64,000 nt of DNA from UBA3824 sp017541145 (GCA_947168365.1 CAMVLO010000007.1:1-64000); one strand, 5' to 3'; counted from the first letter of the stretch, positions 40,202 to 49,681 are shown. Numbers and translations: made by a program. Notes: generated by a model from the sequence alone, not told the origin.

Positions 40202-40879
40202 ATGAAACTCTTTGGCGATGTTTTGATATGTGCATCTTGTATTAACGAACTTTCTGAAATTAAGTCGTTTGACACTTTAGATTTAAAAACCGGAGAAGTC
40301 TATAATCTAAGTTCTGATATTGATATTCTCATTACCGGGGTGGGAGCGTGGTTGCCGGTTTTTACACTTCAAAATGTTCTGTTGAAAAAAAAGTACGATT
40401 TGGTAATTTTCGTCGGTATTTGCGGTGAGTATGATTTTGATAAAGATTTGTGTCAACTTTATGTTGTGTCCAAAACTACATTTGTTGATATGGGTTTTGA
40501 GGACGAAAATCAAAATTTTGTTTCAATAATCGGAAGCCGTTTTTTCGGGGATTGTGATTTCGGATTTCAGTCCGGATATCTAGTTAATCCGTTGTCTGAA
40601 AAATTTGCGATGGATTATGGTTTGAAAGCTGTTACTTGCAACACTGTAGCAAGATGTTGTACAGACGAAAAACGGATAAATTTTCTTACAGAAAAACATC
40701 ATGCACAAATCGAGACTATGGAATCGGCTGCATTTGCTTTTGTTTGTTTGAATCTCAATCAGAAGTTTGTCGAGTTAAGATGCTCATCCAATTATGTTTT
40801 GCCAAAGAAGCAAAAAAAATGGCAGGTAAAACCTGCCATCGCAAAATTGAATGAGTTTCTTGAAACTTATTTTTTCTGA
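40202..40879 (+). CDS. mqnB: Futalosine-hydrolase-like nucleosidase (MTAN/PNP superfamily)
   Basis: This 225-residue protein is a nucleoside phosphorylase/hydrolase of the MTAN fold: VIFVGICGEYD (substrate loop) near residue 72, VDMGFEDEN near residue 100, the catalytic ETMESAAFAFVCL block near residue 185, and VELRCSSNYV. The D-x-G block and length are closest to futalosine hydrolase (MqnB) of the alternative menaquinone pathway; MTA/SAH nucleosidase is the alternative. No other mqn gene is in the window. The start at 40202 is chosen because the 24 upstream residues do not match. Its 3' end overlaps the convergent lipoprotein gene by 13 bp. Confidence 0.7.
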   Translation: MKLFGDVLICASCINELSEIKSFDTLDLKTGEVYNLSSDIDILITGVGAWLPVFTLQNVLLKKKYDLVIFVGICGEYDFDKDLCQLYVVSKTTFVDMGFEDENQNFVSIIGSRFFGDCDFGFQSGYLVNPLSEKFAMDYGLKAVTCNTVARCCTDEKRINFLTEKHHAQIETMESAAFAFVCLNLNQKFVELRCSSNYVLPKKQKKWQVKPAIAKLNEFLETYFF

Positions 40880-41712
40880 CGGAATGCGTAGTTTTCTACT
40901 TCGTGAATACATTCAACTAAGCGTGCGTATTTATCGTCGGTAGATTGACTTATGCATTCCATGTAAATATTCTTAACCGAGTCGGCAGAAGCCGTAATTT
41001 TTTGCAACGGAGCGGTGATATTAATATCCGATTCGCCAAGAAGAATCTCGTTGCAATAGCTCTTGAGAGAATCAAGTTTTTCGATACCAAGAGCAAGAGT
41101 CTTTTCGTCCGGAAGATTTGATGAGTTTACATTTGCAAGAGTTTCAGAAAGTTTACCAAAATAATAACCCGAAACCATCAAAGCAGCTGTTCCGTACTGA
41201 TTGTTTTTTTCAGCAGAAGTTACGCATTTGAAGAAATATTTTTCAGGTTTGTTGGTAGAATTTGCTGTACTATCAGTTGCTGCTACTTCGGGCAAAAGAC
41301 TTTTAACCATATTCATTCTGTGATTTGCTTTTTCAAAGTCGCTGCTTGCAAAATATTCTCCGAGTTTAAAAGCAAGTTGATGTTTGTTGACCGAAGAAAA
41401 ATTGTGGTCCGGTGCAATTGTAGACATCATGATTTTGGGATGATGTTCTTCTTTTTTATCGTGATATGCTTTTGTGTCGGCAGAATCCCAAAACGCAAAT
41501 TGGTATCTGTCAAATATTTCCGGGCGAGAATTTTTTTGCAATTTCAAACCGCCTCTTTCTTTTACTTCTGAGTTTGTTGTAACGGCAGATGCTGTTTGTA
41601 CTTTGTTGTTTTTTGACTTGTTGTCACGAGGGCGTTGTTTGATGCCTTCACCGCAAGATGCAAGCATTAATAATGTTGATGCTGCAATGATGCCTAATAA
41701 TAACTTTTTCAT
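40867..41712 (-). CDS. Lipoprotein of unknown function
   Basis: The 281-residue protein starts with a lipoprotein signal MKKLLLGIIAASTLLMLASC, so it is exported and lipid-anchored. The region after Cys20 is Asn/Lys-rich and probably unfolded to about residue 50. The rest is predicted helical with DSLKSYCNEILLGESD and DSVKNIYMECISQS, and has no motif I recognise. It lies 21 bp downstream of pgeF and is probably in the same transcript. Its last 13 bp overlap the end of the convergent nucleosidase gene. Confidence 0.7.
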   Translation of the reverse strand: MKKLLLGIIAASTLLMLASCGEGIKQRPRDNKSKNNKVQTASAVTTNSEVKERGGLKLQKNSRPEIFDRYQFAFWDSADTKAYHDKKEEHHPKIMMSTIAPDHNFSSVNKHQLAFKLGEYFASSDFEKANHRMNMVKSLLPEVAATDSTANSTNKPEKYFFKCVTSAEKNNQYGTAALMVSGYYFGKLSETLANVNSSNLPDEKTLALGIEKLDSLKSYCNEILLGESDINITAPLQKITASADSVKNIYMECISQSTDDKYARLVECIHEVENYAFRQKK

Positions 41713-41733
41713 ACTGTTTTATTTTTATGTAAA

Positions 41734-42531
41734 CTATCGTTGATTTTTAATCATAATTCCGGCACAAAAACGTTGATTGTCTTTCATGCGGGCAGAAAAA
41801 AATCTGTTGTTGCTGCATTTTGTACAAATATCCGATTTTTCAATATTCTCAGGTTTCAATCCTAAGGTAATCAAATCGTTGTAAATCATAGATTTCAAGT
41901 CGAGAAATACTTTTCCGTTTTTATAAGCGTAAGTTTCGTGACTGAATCTCGGATTATTTGTAAATTTTTCTGCGCAATCAGTATCTACCTCGTAACATTC
42001 AAAACCAATTGCAGGTCCGATGCACGCAATCATGTTTTCAATTTTCGCACCAAAATTTTCTGCAAGTGTTTTTGCGGCTTTTGCTGCTACACCAAGATAC
42101 GTACCTTCGCGACCTGAGTGTATCGCTGCTGCCGATTTGCTGTCAGGAGAATAAAGTAATACTGGAACACAATCGGCTGAACGTGTTACTAAACAGATAT
42201 TTCGCTCTTTAGTTACAAGTATGTCTGTGGCTTTGATTGCTGTATCCCTGCTTAAAAATCCTTTTCCGCAATCTTCTTGCGTTACGATTTTTACATTGTC
42301 TTTGTGAACTTGCTGTTGAAAAACAAAATTTTCTGCTTTCAATCCGAGGCTTTGTGCCAACTCTTTGCGACAATCCAAGGTATCTTGGTCGCTGCCGCCG
42401 GAGTATCCGATATTAAACATCGTGCCTGAGCCTGAGGGCGTTTGCCTTGTTGTTACAAAGTTTAGTACTTCGGGATGCTTTTCCAATATATTAAACTTTA
42501 TTAATCCCGATAAATTGTTGAATGTTAACAT
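41734..42531 (-). CDS. pgeF: Peptidoglycan editing factor PgeF (multicopper polyphenol-oxidase-like)
   Basis: The 265-residue protein matches the YfiH/YlmD family, which removes wrongly inserted L-serine from peptidoglycan precursors and was formerly called laccase domain. The zinc/copper site residues are visible: His in QQQVHKDNV, Cys in SADCVPVLLYSPDSKS and His in AAIHSGREGTYLGV (usual HAGWRGT, with Ser and Glu changes), plus CIGPAIGFECYEV. The ATG at 42531 is chosen because the -7 box at 42553-42560 lies within the longer frame. It is divergent from the gene at 42628. Confidence 0.88.
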   Translation of the reverse strand: MLTFNNLSGLIKFNILEKHPEVLNFVTTRQTPSGSGTMFNIGYSGGSDQDTLDCRKELAQSLGLKAENFVFQQQVHKDNVKIVTQEDCGKGFLSRDTAIKATDILVTKERNICLVTRSADCVPVLLYSPDSKSAAAIHSGREGTYLGVAAKAAKTLAENFGAKIENMIACIGPAIGFECYEVDTDCAEKFTNNPRFSHETYAYKNGKVFLDLKSMIYNDLITLGLKPENIEKSDICTKCSNNRFFSARMKDNQRFCAGIMIKNQR

Positions 42532-42552
42532 TAAAACTGAAATTTTTTCCAA

Positions 42553-42599
42553 CAAAGATACAAAAAATATGAAAATGACATTTAAATTGTTTATCTTTG
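42553..42599. promoter_or_regulatory. Face-to-face divergent -7 boxes
   Basis: TATCTTTG on the minus strand at 42553-42560 serves pgeF, and TATCTTTG on the plus strand at 42592-42599 serves the small membrane protein. The two promoters are only about 31 bp apart and may be co-regulated. Confidence 0.6.
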
Positions 42600-42627
42600 T
42601 GGCAAACATTTAATAAAAAATAAGATT

Positions 42628-42915
42628 ATGGCATTACCAAGATTTTTTCCGGAAACCAAAATTCATCAATTTAATTACAATCCGCGTTATTACGATGCTC
42701 AGAAAGAGGAAGTCTCCAGACGTTACGATGAGATTAAAAAAGAAATGGGTGAGCCGGGTACAGAAGATATTCGCTTGATTCAGAAAGGCACATTCCGTCG
42801 TCGTTTTGAGCGTCAACGCAAAGATGCGCGTCAGTCAAGTTTGAGAATTTTTGTTACTGCAATTGTTCTCGGTTTGATTGTTTACTTTGTTAACCGATAT
42901 TTCGGATTCTTTTAA
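42628..42915 (+). CDS. Conserved small membrane protein of Bacteroidota
   Basis: The 95-residue protein has a Pro/Arg/Tyr-rich N-terminus with HQFNYNPRYYDAQKEEVSRR, a basic middle (GTFRRRFERQRKDARQS) and one C-terminal helix (FVTAIVLGLIVYFVNRYFG). I recall a small conserved family in this phylum with the same F-x-Y-x-P-R-(Y/F)-Y-D start, sometimes wrongly named riboflavin synthase beta, but its function is unknown. It has its own promoter and precedes mutL by 77 bp, so it may share the mutL transcript. Confidence 0.7.
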   Translation: MALPRFFPETKIHQFNYNPRYYDAQKEEVSRRYDEIKKEMGEPGTEDIRLIQKGTFRRRFERQRKDARQSSLRIFVTAIVLGLIVYFVNRYFGFF

Positions 42916-42992
42916 TAGATTTTATTTTTACGTTTAGTAAATTATTGTAGCAACATAGTAAAAAAACAAAAAAAACATCTTTTTACAAAATC

Positions 42993-44849
42993 ATGTCTGA
43001 AATTATCAAACTGATGTCAGAGGCATTAGCCAATCAGATAGCTGCCGGCGAAGTAATTCAACGCCCGGCATCTGTAGTGAAAGAGCTTGTGGAAAATTCA
43101 GTGGATGCCGGAGCGACAAAGATTACTGTAAATATCAAAGACGCCGGACGAACACTTATTCAAGTGATTGACAACGGTCAGGGCATGAGCGAGAAAGATG
43201 CTGTTATGAGTTTTGAACGTCATGCTACAAGCAAAATTTACAAAACTGACGATTTATTTTGTATTTACACCAAAGGTTTCAGAGGCGAGGCACTTGCATC
43301 TATTGCTTCAGTTGCCGAGGTGGAATTGCGTACACGTCAGGAAGATGACGCTGTTGGTACTTGTGTAATTATGAGCGGCGGACAGTTTGTAAGTCAATCT
43401 CCGGTAAGTTGTTCCGTGGGTACAAACATGTCGGTAAAATCATTGTTTTTCAATGTTCCTGCCCGTCGCAAGTTTTTGAAAGGTAATACTACTGAATTTC
43501 AGCATATTATTACAGAATTTCAGCGTATTGTGCTTACTCATCCGCATATTGAGTTTTCGCTGTATCACAACGAATCGGTAGTTTACCAATTACCAAAAGC
43601 ATCTCTAAAACAGCGAATTATCTCAATCTTCGGAAAAAGTCTAAATTCAGATTTAATTTCTGTTGACATCGATACTTCGCTCGTAAAAATCACAGGTTTT
43701 GTAGGAAAACCTTCGGCAAGTAAAAAACGTAACGACAAGCAATATTTTTTTGTTAACAACAGATACATGAAGAATGCGTACTTCAACAAGGCGGTTCTTT
43801 TGGCTTACGACAAATTGATATTGCCAGACACTGCACCGCCGTATTTCCTTTATTTTGAGGTAGATCCGCATACAATTGATGTAAATGTTCATCCTACAAA
43901 AACCGAAATTAATTTTGAAAACGGTCCTGACATTTTCCGTTTGATACAAGCCGGTATTCGTGAAACTCTCAACAAAGCCGATGTTGCGCCTTCTATTGAT
44001 TTTACAAATACCGAGGCAAACGAGATTCCGTATTTTTCAAAAAACGATCCTGTACCTGAAATGCCTCAGATTCAGTTTGATCCGTTTTACAATCCGTTTG
44101 ATTCTACAGAAAAAAAATCATATTCGTCGCCCTCGTACAAGAGTGCTTACATGCCAAAATATACCGAAACTCGTGAACGTCACAATCTCGAAAATTGGCA
44201 ATCTTTGTATGGACAAGAACAATTGTTTCAGGATGATGATAAAAATTTTTCCGGTGCTCAGCAGCAATCTTTGGATCTTGAGAATACCGAACGGAAGATA
44301 ATTCAGATTAAAAACAAGTATATTGTAAGTCCTGTAAAATCCGGTTTGATGATAATAGATCAGTATCGTGCTCATTACAGAATACTTTACAATAAATATC
44401 TCAATCAGGTAGACGAAAATGCCGACGGTGTTCAGACATTGCTTTATCCGCAAGAACTTCCGTTTGATATACAATCTGTTGCAATGATTCATGATATACA
44501 GGACGAATTGATGAGCGTGGGTTTCGATTTGGATTTAACTGATGATACAAAACCGATTTTGAAAGGTATTCCTCCGTATCTTGATAATAATAAAGCTGTT
44601 ACAATTCTTGGTAATATTGTTGACAGTTACAAAGATGAATCGGGAAATATATCGTCGTCGATAAAAGATATACTTGCAAAAATACTTGCGAGAGCCGAAG
44701 CCATTCAGTCGGGACGGGTTCTCAACAATGAAGAAATGAGACAAATTATAGATTCATTGTTTGCTACTCCCGAGCCGAATTATTCTCCCGACGGAAAGCA
44801 AACTCTCGTGATTTTGAATATGGACGAGCTTGAAAAAAAATTTAATTGA
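42993..44849 (+). CDS. mutL: DNA mismatch repair protein MutL
   Basis: MutL couples mismatch recognition by MutS to later repair steps. The 618-residue protein has an intact GHKL ATPase: VENSVDAGAT (motif I), DNGQGMSE (motif II), ATSKI, and GFRGEALASIASV (motif III), followed by HPTKTEINF. After a flexible linker (residues 340-420) the C-terminal dimer domain begins near RKIIQIKNKYIV. The endonuclease metal motif DQHA-x2-E reads DQYRAHYR, so this MutL probably lacks intrinsic nicking activity (see findings). Confidence 0.95.
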   Translation: MSEIIKLMSEALANQIAAGEVIQRPASVVKELVENSVDAGATKITVNIKDAGRTLIQVIDNGQGMSEKDAVMSFERHATSKIYKTDDLFCIYTKGFRGEALASIASVAEVELRTRQEDDAVGTCVIMSGGQFVSQSPVSCSVGTNMSVKSLFFNVPARRKFLKGNTTEFQHIITEFQRIVLTHPHIEFSLYHNESVVYQLPKASLKQRIISIFGKSLNSDLISVDIDTSLVKITGFVGKPSASKKRNDKQYFFVNNRYMKNAYFNKAVLLAYDKLILPDTAPPYFLYFEVDPHTIDVNVHPTKTEINFENGPDIFRLIQAGIRETLNKADVAPSIDFTNTEANEIPYFSKNDPVPEMPQIQFDPFYNPFDSTEKKSYSSPSYKSAYMPKYTETRERHNLENWQSLYGQEQLFQDDDKNFSGAQQQSLDLENTERKIIQIKNKYIVSPVKSGLMIIDQYRAHYRILYNKYLNQVDENADGVQTLLYPQELPFDIQSVAMIHDIQDELMSVGFDLDLTDDTKPILKGIPPYLDNNKAVTILGNIVDSYKDESGNISSSIKDILAKILARAEAIQSGRVLNNEEMRQIIDSLFATPEPNYSPDGKQTLVILNMDELEKKFN

Positions 44850-44868
44850 TTTACTTTAAAAGATTTTT

Positions 44869-45696
44869 ATGATGAGAATTACCCCTTGTGTGAAATATTT
44901 GTTGATAGCAAATATCATAATTGCTTTGATTGTTGCAATTTTCCCTGCTGTCAGCGATGTTCTTGCATTGCATTATATTGGCGGTTCGTCGTTTAGACCG
45001 TATCAATTCTTTACTTATATGTTTGTACACGCCGGATTGATGCATATTTTTTTCAATATGTTTGCCTTGGTACAACTCGGTTCATTGATCGAAACTTATT
45101 GGGGAAGCAAACGATTTAGTTTTTATTATTTGGTTTGCGGACTTGGTGCTGCAATTGTTCACATGTTGGTTTGTTATTATCAGTTGTCGCCGTTTCAACA
45201 ATCAGCTCAGGCACTTATGGATAACACTACAGTTGAACAATTGAAAATATTTGCAATGCAAAATTCCGATTTGATTTCAAATTTTACTGCCGGAAACAGA
45301 TCTTTGATGCTGTTTTTTGAAGATATGGTTGTAGAATGGAAAGAAAATCCGCAGTTAACAGATCAATTTGTAACAATTTTGCATCAACAAATACCTCAGA
45401 TAGAACATCTTGCACTTGACCGTCAAGTTGTAGGAGCTTCGGGTGCCGTATTTGGAATTTTGTTGGCTTTCGGTATGATGTTCCCGGATATGAAAATGGG
45501 AATAATTTTCTTGCCGTTTCAGTTTCCGGCGAAATATTTTGTAGCATTTTACGCCGTTGCAGAATTATTTTTCGGAGTAAATGATTTCAAAGGCGACAAT
45601 GTAGCGCATTATGCTCACCTCGGCGGTATGCTTTTCGGATTGATACTCATTTTGATTTGGCGTAAACATCCGAACAACAAATTTTTTAACAGTTAA
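44869..45696 (+). CDS. Rhomboid family intramembrane serine protease (first of a pair)
   Basis: The 275-residue polytopic protein has rhomboid motifs: HAGLMHIFFNMFALVQLG in the second helix, YWGSKRFSFYYLVCGLGAA, the catalytic Ser in GASGAVFGILLAFG near residue 192, and the catalytic His in AHYAHLGGMLFGLI near residue 250. An insertion of about 70 residues separates helices 3 and 4, as in other Bacteroidota rhomboids. It cleaves substrates inside the inner membrane; targets are unknown. It starts 19 bp after mutL and is followed 20 bp later by a second rhomboid. Confidence 0.92.
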   Translation: MMRITPCVKYLLIANIIIALIVAIFPAVSDVLALHYIGGSSFRPYQFFTYMFVHAGLMHIFFNMFALVQLGSLIETYWGSKRFSFYYLVCGLGAAIVHMLVCYYQLSPFQQSAQALMDNTTVEQLKIFAMQNSDLISNFTAGNRSLMLFFEDMVVEWKENPQLTDQFVTILHQQIPQIEHLALDRQVVGASGAVFGILLAFGMMFPDMKMGIIFLPFQFPAKYFVAFYAVAELFFGVNDFKGDNVAHYAHLGGMLFGLILILIWRKHPNNKFFNS

Positions 45697-45716
45697 CATG
45701 AAAAATAATTAAAAAT

Positions 45717-46637
45717 ATGGTAAAAAATAGTTTTCTGAAAGATTTGTTTCAGGCGTCAATGCTTAATAAACTGCTAATCATTAATATATTTCTCTATTTA
45801 GTGATTGCGTTGGCAGATGTATTATGTTATTTGATAATTCCGCCACAAACTGATTATATTTCAGCTTTGACGGTGAAATATTTCGCAGTTCCGGCTTACG
45901 GTTGGAATTTGTTGACACGTTTTTGGACACCTTTTACTTACATGTTTTTGCATGTAAACTTCTGGCATATATTCGGAAACATGCTTTGGCTGTTTTTTAT
46001 GGGAAGGATGTTTACCCAACTGCTTACCAACAAACATTTGTTTGGAGTTTATGTACTCGGCGGATTTAGCGGAGCATTGCTTTATATCCTAAGTTACAAT
46101 ATCTTTCCGGTATTTTCACAAGTATTGCCGATGTCGTTATGTTTTGGAGCTTCGGCTTCGGTAACGGCAATAGTAATTTCGGTAGCAGTATTGAGACCAG
46201 ACGAAAGGGTTTATTTCTTCGGAATTTTCCCGATAGCATTAAAATGGCTTGCGTTGTTCTACGTAGTTTACGATTTGATGCAATTATCAGGAGACAATGC
46301 CGGCGGACATTTTGCACATCTTGGAGGAGCAGTTTTCGGAGCAATCTTCGGATGGCAAATGCGACAAGGCAAAGATTTAACCAAAGGTTTCAACAAAATA
46401 ATCGATTCAATCGTATTATTATTTTCGTTTTCCGGCAAAAGAGGTATGAGAGTAGTTTACAGAAATTCCAATACCAAAACATCCGATACAAGTTGCATGA
46501 GCGATGCACAATACAATCAGTACAAAGCAAAAGAGCAGCAACGGATGGACGAAATATTGGATAAAATTTCCAAATCAGGCTATACGAGTTTATCCTCGGA
46601 AGAAAAAGAATTTTTGTATAAAATGAGTAAAAAATAA
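45717..46637 (+). CDS. Rhomboid family intramembrane serine protease (second of a pair)
   Basis: The 306-residue polytopic protein has HVNFWHIFGNMLWLFFMG, the catalytic Ser in CFGASASVTAIVISV near residue 143, and GGHFAHLGGAVFGAIFGW near residue 200. It is only distantly related to the preceding rhomboid (no large insertion). After the membrane core there is a soluble tail of about 90 residues ending in YKAKEQQRMDEILDKISKSG, a short helical domain found after many Bacteroidota rhomboids. The two genes are clearly co-transcribed and conserved as a pair in my memory of the phylum. Confidence 0.92.
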   Translation: MVKNSFLKDLFQASMLNKLLIINIFLYLVIALADVLCYLIIPPQTDYISALTVKYFAVPAYGWNLLTRFWTPFTYMFLHVNFWHIFGNMLWLFFMGRMFTQLLTNKHLFGVYVLGGFSGALLYILSYNIFPVFSQVLPMSLCFGASASVTAIVISVAVLRPDERVYFFGIFPIALKWLALFYVVYDLMQLSGDNAGGHFAHLGGAVFGAIFGWQMRQGKDLTKGFNKIIDSIVLLFSFSGKRGMRVVYRNSNTKTSDTSCMSDAQYNQYKAKEQQRMDEILDKISKSGYTSLSSEEKEFLYKMSKK

Positions 46638-46686
46638 TTTTACAAAAAAATATCAAAAAATATTTTTCCAAAAAAAAAATAATTCG

Positions 46687-46694
46687 TACCTTTG
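46687..46694 (+). promoter_or_regulatory. -7 box of rpsO
   Basis: TACCTTTG, 37 bp before the rpsO start. Confidence 0.6.
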
Positions 46695-46731
46695 CGCCCG
46701 ATCACATTAAAATTTTAATAAATAGTTAATT

Positions 46732-47001
46732 ATGTATTTAAACGCTGAAAAGAAACAAGAAATTTTCAAAACCTACGGAAAGTCTAATAAAGACACCGGT
46801 TCTGTTGAAAGCCAAGTAGCTTTATTTTCCTACCGTATTCAGCACTTAACCGAACATCTTAAAAAGAATATTCATGATTTCGGTACAAAAAGAGCATTGA
46901 CAATGATGGTAGGTAAAAGACGTTCACTTCTTGATTATCTCAAGAAAAAGGACATCGAAAGATATAGAGCACTTATCAAGGCTTTAGGCTTGAGAAAGTA
47001 A
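46732..47001 (+). CDS. rpsO: 30S ribosomal protein S15
   Basis: S15 binds the central domain of 16S rRNA early in 30S assembly. The 89-residue protein shows the standard FKTYGKSNKDTGSVESQVAL, RIQHLTEHLKKNIHDFGTKR and MVGKRRSLLDYLKKKD blocks; size is normal. It precedes pnp as in many bacteria, but a terminator lies between them, so pnp probably has its own or read-through transcription. Confidence 0.98.
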   Translation: MYLNAEKKQEIFKTYGKSNKDTGSVESQVALFSYRIQHLTEHLKKNIHDFGTKRALTMMVGKRRSLLDYLKKKDIERYRALIKALGLRK

Positions 47002-47013
47002 TTAAAAAATCTT

Positions 47014-47048
47014 GAGGAAAGGCTGATTTTTTTCGGTCTTTCCTTTTT
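47014..47048 (+). terminator. rpsO terminator
   Basis: GGAAAGGCTG at 47016-47025 pairs with CGGTCTTTCC at 47034-47043, followed by a T run. Confidence 0.82.
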
Positions 47049-47151
47049 CAATTCTTTACTTCCTTAAATTAGACAATTATTTTTTTGCATAGATATAAAA
47101 TTTTTTATTATCCGTTGAAATTTTATATCCCTTATCTCAAAAATTTCTATA

Positions 47152-49449
47152 ATGAACGTAATAACAAAAGAAATAAATCTTCCTGATGGTCGAGTAATTT
47201 CCATCGAAACAGGCAAATTGGCTAAACAAGCCGATGGTTCTGTAATTCTGCGTCAGGGCAATACAGTTCTTTTGGCTACTGTTTGTTCTTCTAAGGAATC
47301 TAATCCGGAAGCTGACTTTATGCCTTTGACTGTTGAATATCAAGAGAAGTATTATAGTAACGGACGTTTTCCGGGTGGGTTCTTAAAACGTGAAGGTAAA
47401 GCTTCGGATTATGAAATTCTTACTGCACGTCTTATCGACCGTGCTTTGAGACCTCTTTTCCCTAAAGATTACCATTCTGAAACTTTTGTGAATGTATATC
47501 TTCTTTCGGCTGACAAAGAAACTATGCCGGATGCTTACGCCGGTTTCGCTGCTTCTTGTGCTTTGGCTGTTTCTGATGTGCCTATCGAACATCCTATTGC
47601 TGAAGTAAGAGTAGCAAGAGTTGACGGTAAATTCGTTATCAACCCGACTTTTGAACAAAATGAACGTGCTGATATCGAAATGGTAGTAGGTGCTACTTAC
47701 GAAAACATCCTTATGGTGGAAGGCGAAATGAACGAAGTTTCTGAAGCTGAAATGCTTGAAGCTATCAAAGCTGCTCACGATGCTATCAAACCGCTTTGTC
47801 AAATTCAGAAGGAATTGGCTGAAGCTAAGGGTGTTGTAAAACGCGAATACGAACCTGAAATTTCTGATCCAGAACTTCAGGCTAAGATTAAGTCTGAACT
47901 TTATCAGAAAATTTACGATACAGCTAAGTTAGGTCTTCCTAAACATGAAAGAGCTGATGCTTTTGACAAAATCGAAGAAGATTTTATTGAATCTCTCGGC
48001 TTAACTGAGGAAGAACTCGAAGAAAAGAAAATTCTTATCGACAGATATTTCAACGACGAACTTCGTACTGCTGTACGTCGCCTTATTCTTGATGAAGGTA
48101 TTCGTCTTGATTCTCGTAAAACCAACGAAATTCGTCCTATTTGGTGCGAAACAGATGTACTTCCTTCAGTACACGGTTCTGCAATTTTCACTCGTGGTGA
48201 AACTCAGTCGTTGGCTACTTGTACTTTGGGTACAAAACTCGATGAACAAATTATCGACGGTGTTTTGGAACAAGGCAGAAACAATTTCCTTCTTCATTAC
48301 AACTTCCCTCCGTTTGCTACAGGCGAAGCTCGTGGCGTAAGAGGTATTTCTCGTCGTGAAGTAGGTCACGGTAACTTGGCTCACCGTGCTCTCAAGAAAG
48401 TACTTCCTTCTCCGGAAGAAAATCCGTATACAATCCGTGTAGTTTCTGACATCTTGGAATCTAACGGTTCTTCTTCTATGGCGTCAGTTTGCGGCGGATG
48501 TCTCGCATTGATGGATGCCGGCGTTAAGATTAAGAAACCGGTTTCAGGTATTGCAATGGGTCTTATCACCGATACTGAATCAGATAAATACGCTGTATTG
48601 TCAGATATTCTCGGTGACGAAGATCACTTGGGCGATATGGACTTCAAAGTTGCAGGTACTCCTGACGGTATCACTGCTTGTCAGATGGATATCAAGGTTG
48701 ACGGTTTGAGCTACGAAATCCTTTCTAACGCTCTTCAACAAGCTAAAGAAGGTCGTGCTCATATCCTCGGCATTATGCTTCAGACGATTGCAAAACCAAG
48801 AGAAGATTTCAAACCATTCGTACCTCGTATGGTGAAATTTGCAATTGCAAAAGATTACATCGGAGCTGTTATAGGACCCGGTGGAAAAGTTATTCAAGAA
48901 ATTCAGGCTTCTACAAATTCTGTTATTACTATCGAAGAGCTTGAAGGTCAAGGCATGGTTTCTATCTCGGCTGTCAACAAGGCTGATATGGATGCTGCTG
49001 TTGCAAGAGTTCGCGCTATTGTTGCTGAGCCGGAAATTGGCGAAGTTTACAAAGGTAAAGTAAAATCAGTAGTAGAATTCGGTGCTTTCGTTGAAATCCT
49101 CCCTGGTAAAGAAGGTCTTCTCCATGTTTCTGAAATGGATTGGAAACGTATCGACAACGTAGCTGATGTTATCAAAGAAGGCGACGAAGTAGAAGTAAAA
49201 CTTATCGATATTGATAAGAAAAACGGTAAATTCAAACTTTCTCGCAAAGTGCTTCTCCCAAAACCTGAAGGCTATGTAGAAAGACCTGTTAACGATTTCA
49301 AACGTCCTAACAACGGTCCTCGTCCAAACGGCGGCAACCGTGGTAATGGAGGCAACAATCGTAATGGCGGTAACAATCGCGGTGGCAACAATCGCGGTAA
49401 TTTCCGTCCTAACAACAACGACAACAATAATTTTGCTCCTCAAGAATAA
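47152..49449 (+). CDS. pnp: Polyribonucleotide nucleotidyltransferase (PNPase)
   Basis: PNPase degrades RNA 3' to 5' by phosphorolysis. The 765-residue protein contains two RNase PH domains (GGFLKREGKASDYEILTARL near residue 76; HGSAIFTRGETQSLATCTLG near residue 342), the catalytic acidic site MDFKVAGTPDGITACQMDIK near residue 495, a KH domain (GAVIGPGGKVIQEIQ) and an S1 domain (GKVKSVVEFGAFVEILPGKE). The last 45 residues are a low-complexity Asn/Gly/Arg tail (NRNGGNNRGGNNRG) that may bind RNA or partners. It is followed by a strong terminator. Confidence 0.97.
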   Translation: MNVITKEINLPDGRVISIETGKLAKQADGSVILRQGNTVLLATVCSSKESNPEADFMPLTVEYQEKYYSNGRFPGGFLKREGKASDYEILTARLIDRALRPLFPKDYHSETFVNVYLLSADKETMPDAYAGFAASCALAVSDVPIEHPIAEVRVARVDGKFVINPTFEQNERADIEMVVGATYENILMVEGEMNEVSEAEMLEAIKAAHDAIKPLCQIQKELAEAKGVVKREYEPEISDPELQAKIKSELYQKIYDTAKLGLPKHERADAFDKIEEDFIESLGLTEEELEEKKILIDRYFNDELRTAVRRLILDEGIRLDSRKTNEIRPIWCETDVLPSVHGSAIFTRGETQSLATCTLGTKLDEQIIDGVLEQGRNNFLLHYNFPPFATGEARGVRGISRREVGHGNLAHRALKKVLPSPEENPYTIRVVSDILESNGSSSMASVCGGCLALMDAGVKIKKPVSGIAMGLITDTESDKYAVLSDILGDEDHLGDMDFKVAGTPDGITACQMDIKVDGLSYEILSNALQQAKEGRAHILGIMLQTIAKPREDFKPFVPRMVKFAIAKDYIGAVIGPGGKVIQEIQASTNSVITIEELEGQGMVSISAVNKADMDAAVARVRAIVAEPEIGEVYKGKVKSVVEFGAFVEILPGKEGLLHVSEMDWKRIDNVADVIKEGDEVEVKLIDIDKKNGKFKLSRKVLLPKPEGYVERPVNDFKRPNNGPRPNGGNRGNGGNNRNGGNNRGGNNRGNFRPNNNDNNNFAPQE

Positions 49450-49475
49450 TTCTGTAGCAAATTATATAAAAATAA

Positions 49476-49507
49476 AAAAAGGCTGTCCGTCGGGCAGCCT
49501 TTTTTTA
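49476..49507 (+). terminator. pnp terminator
   Basis: AAAAGGCTG pairs with CAGCCTTTT around a short GTCGG-containing loop, followed by seven T. Confidence 0.93.
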
Positions 49508-49544
49508 TTATCAGATAAAATATAAATAAATTTTTTATTTTTCT

Positions 49545-49576
49545 TTTGGATTTTAAATTTTATTTGTTTATTTTTG
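49545..49576 (+). promoter_or_regulatory. Promoter of the FISUMP lipoprotein gene
   Basis: TTTG at 49545-49548, 20 bp, TATTTTTG at 49569-49576. The long leader (about 100 nt) before the ATG at 49682 shows no clear structure. Confidence 0.72.
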
Positions 49577-49681
49577 CAATGTTCTTAGTTAGTTGTTATA
49601 GTTTAAATTTTTCTATATATTAGATATTTAAAACTGTATCATCTTATGTTTTAGAAAAAAATGTATTTAAATTATCATATT

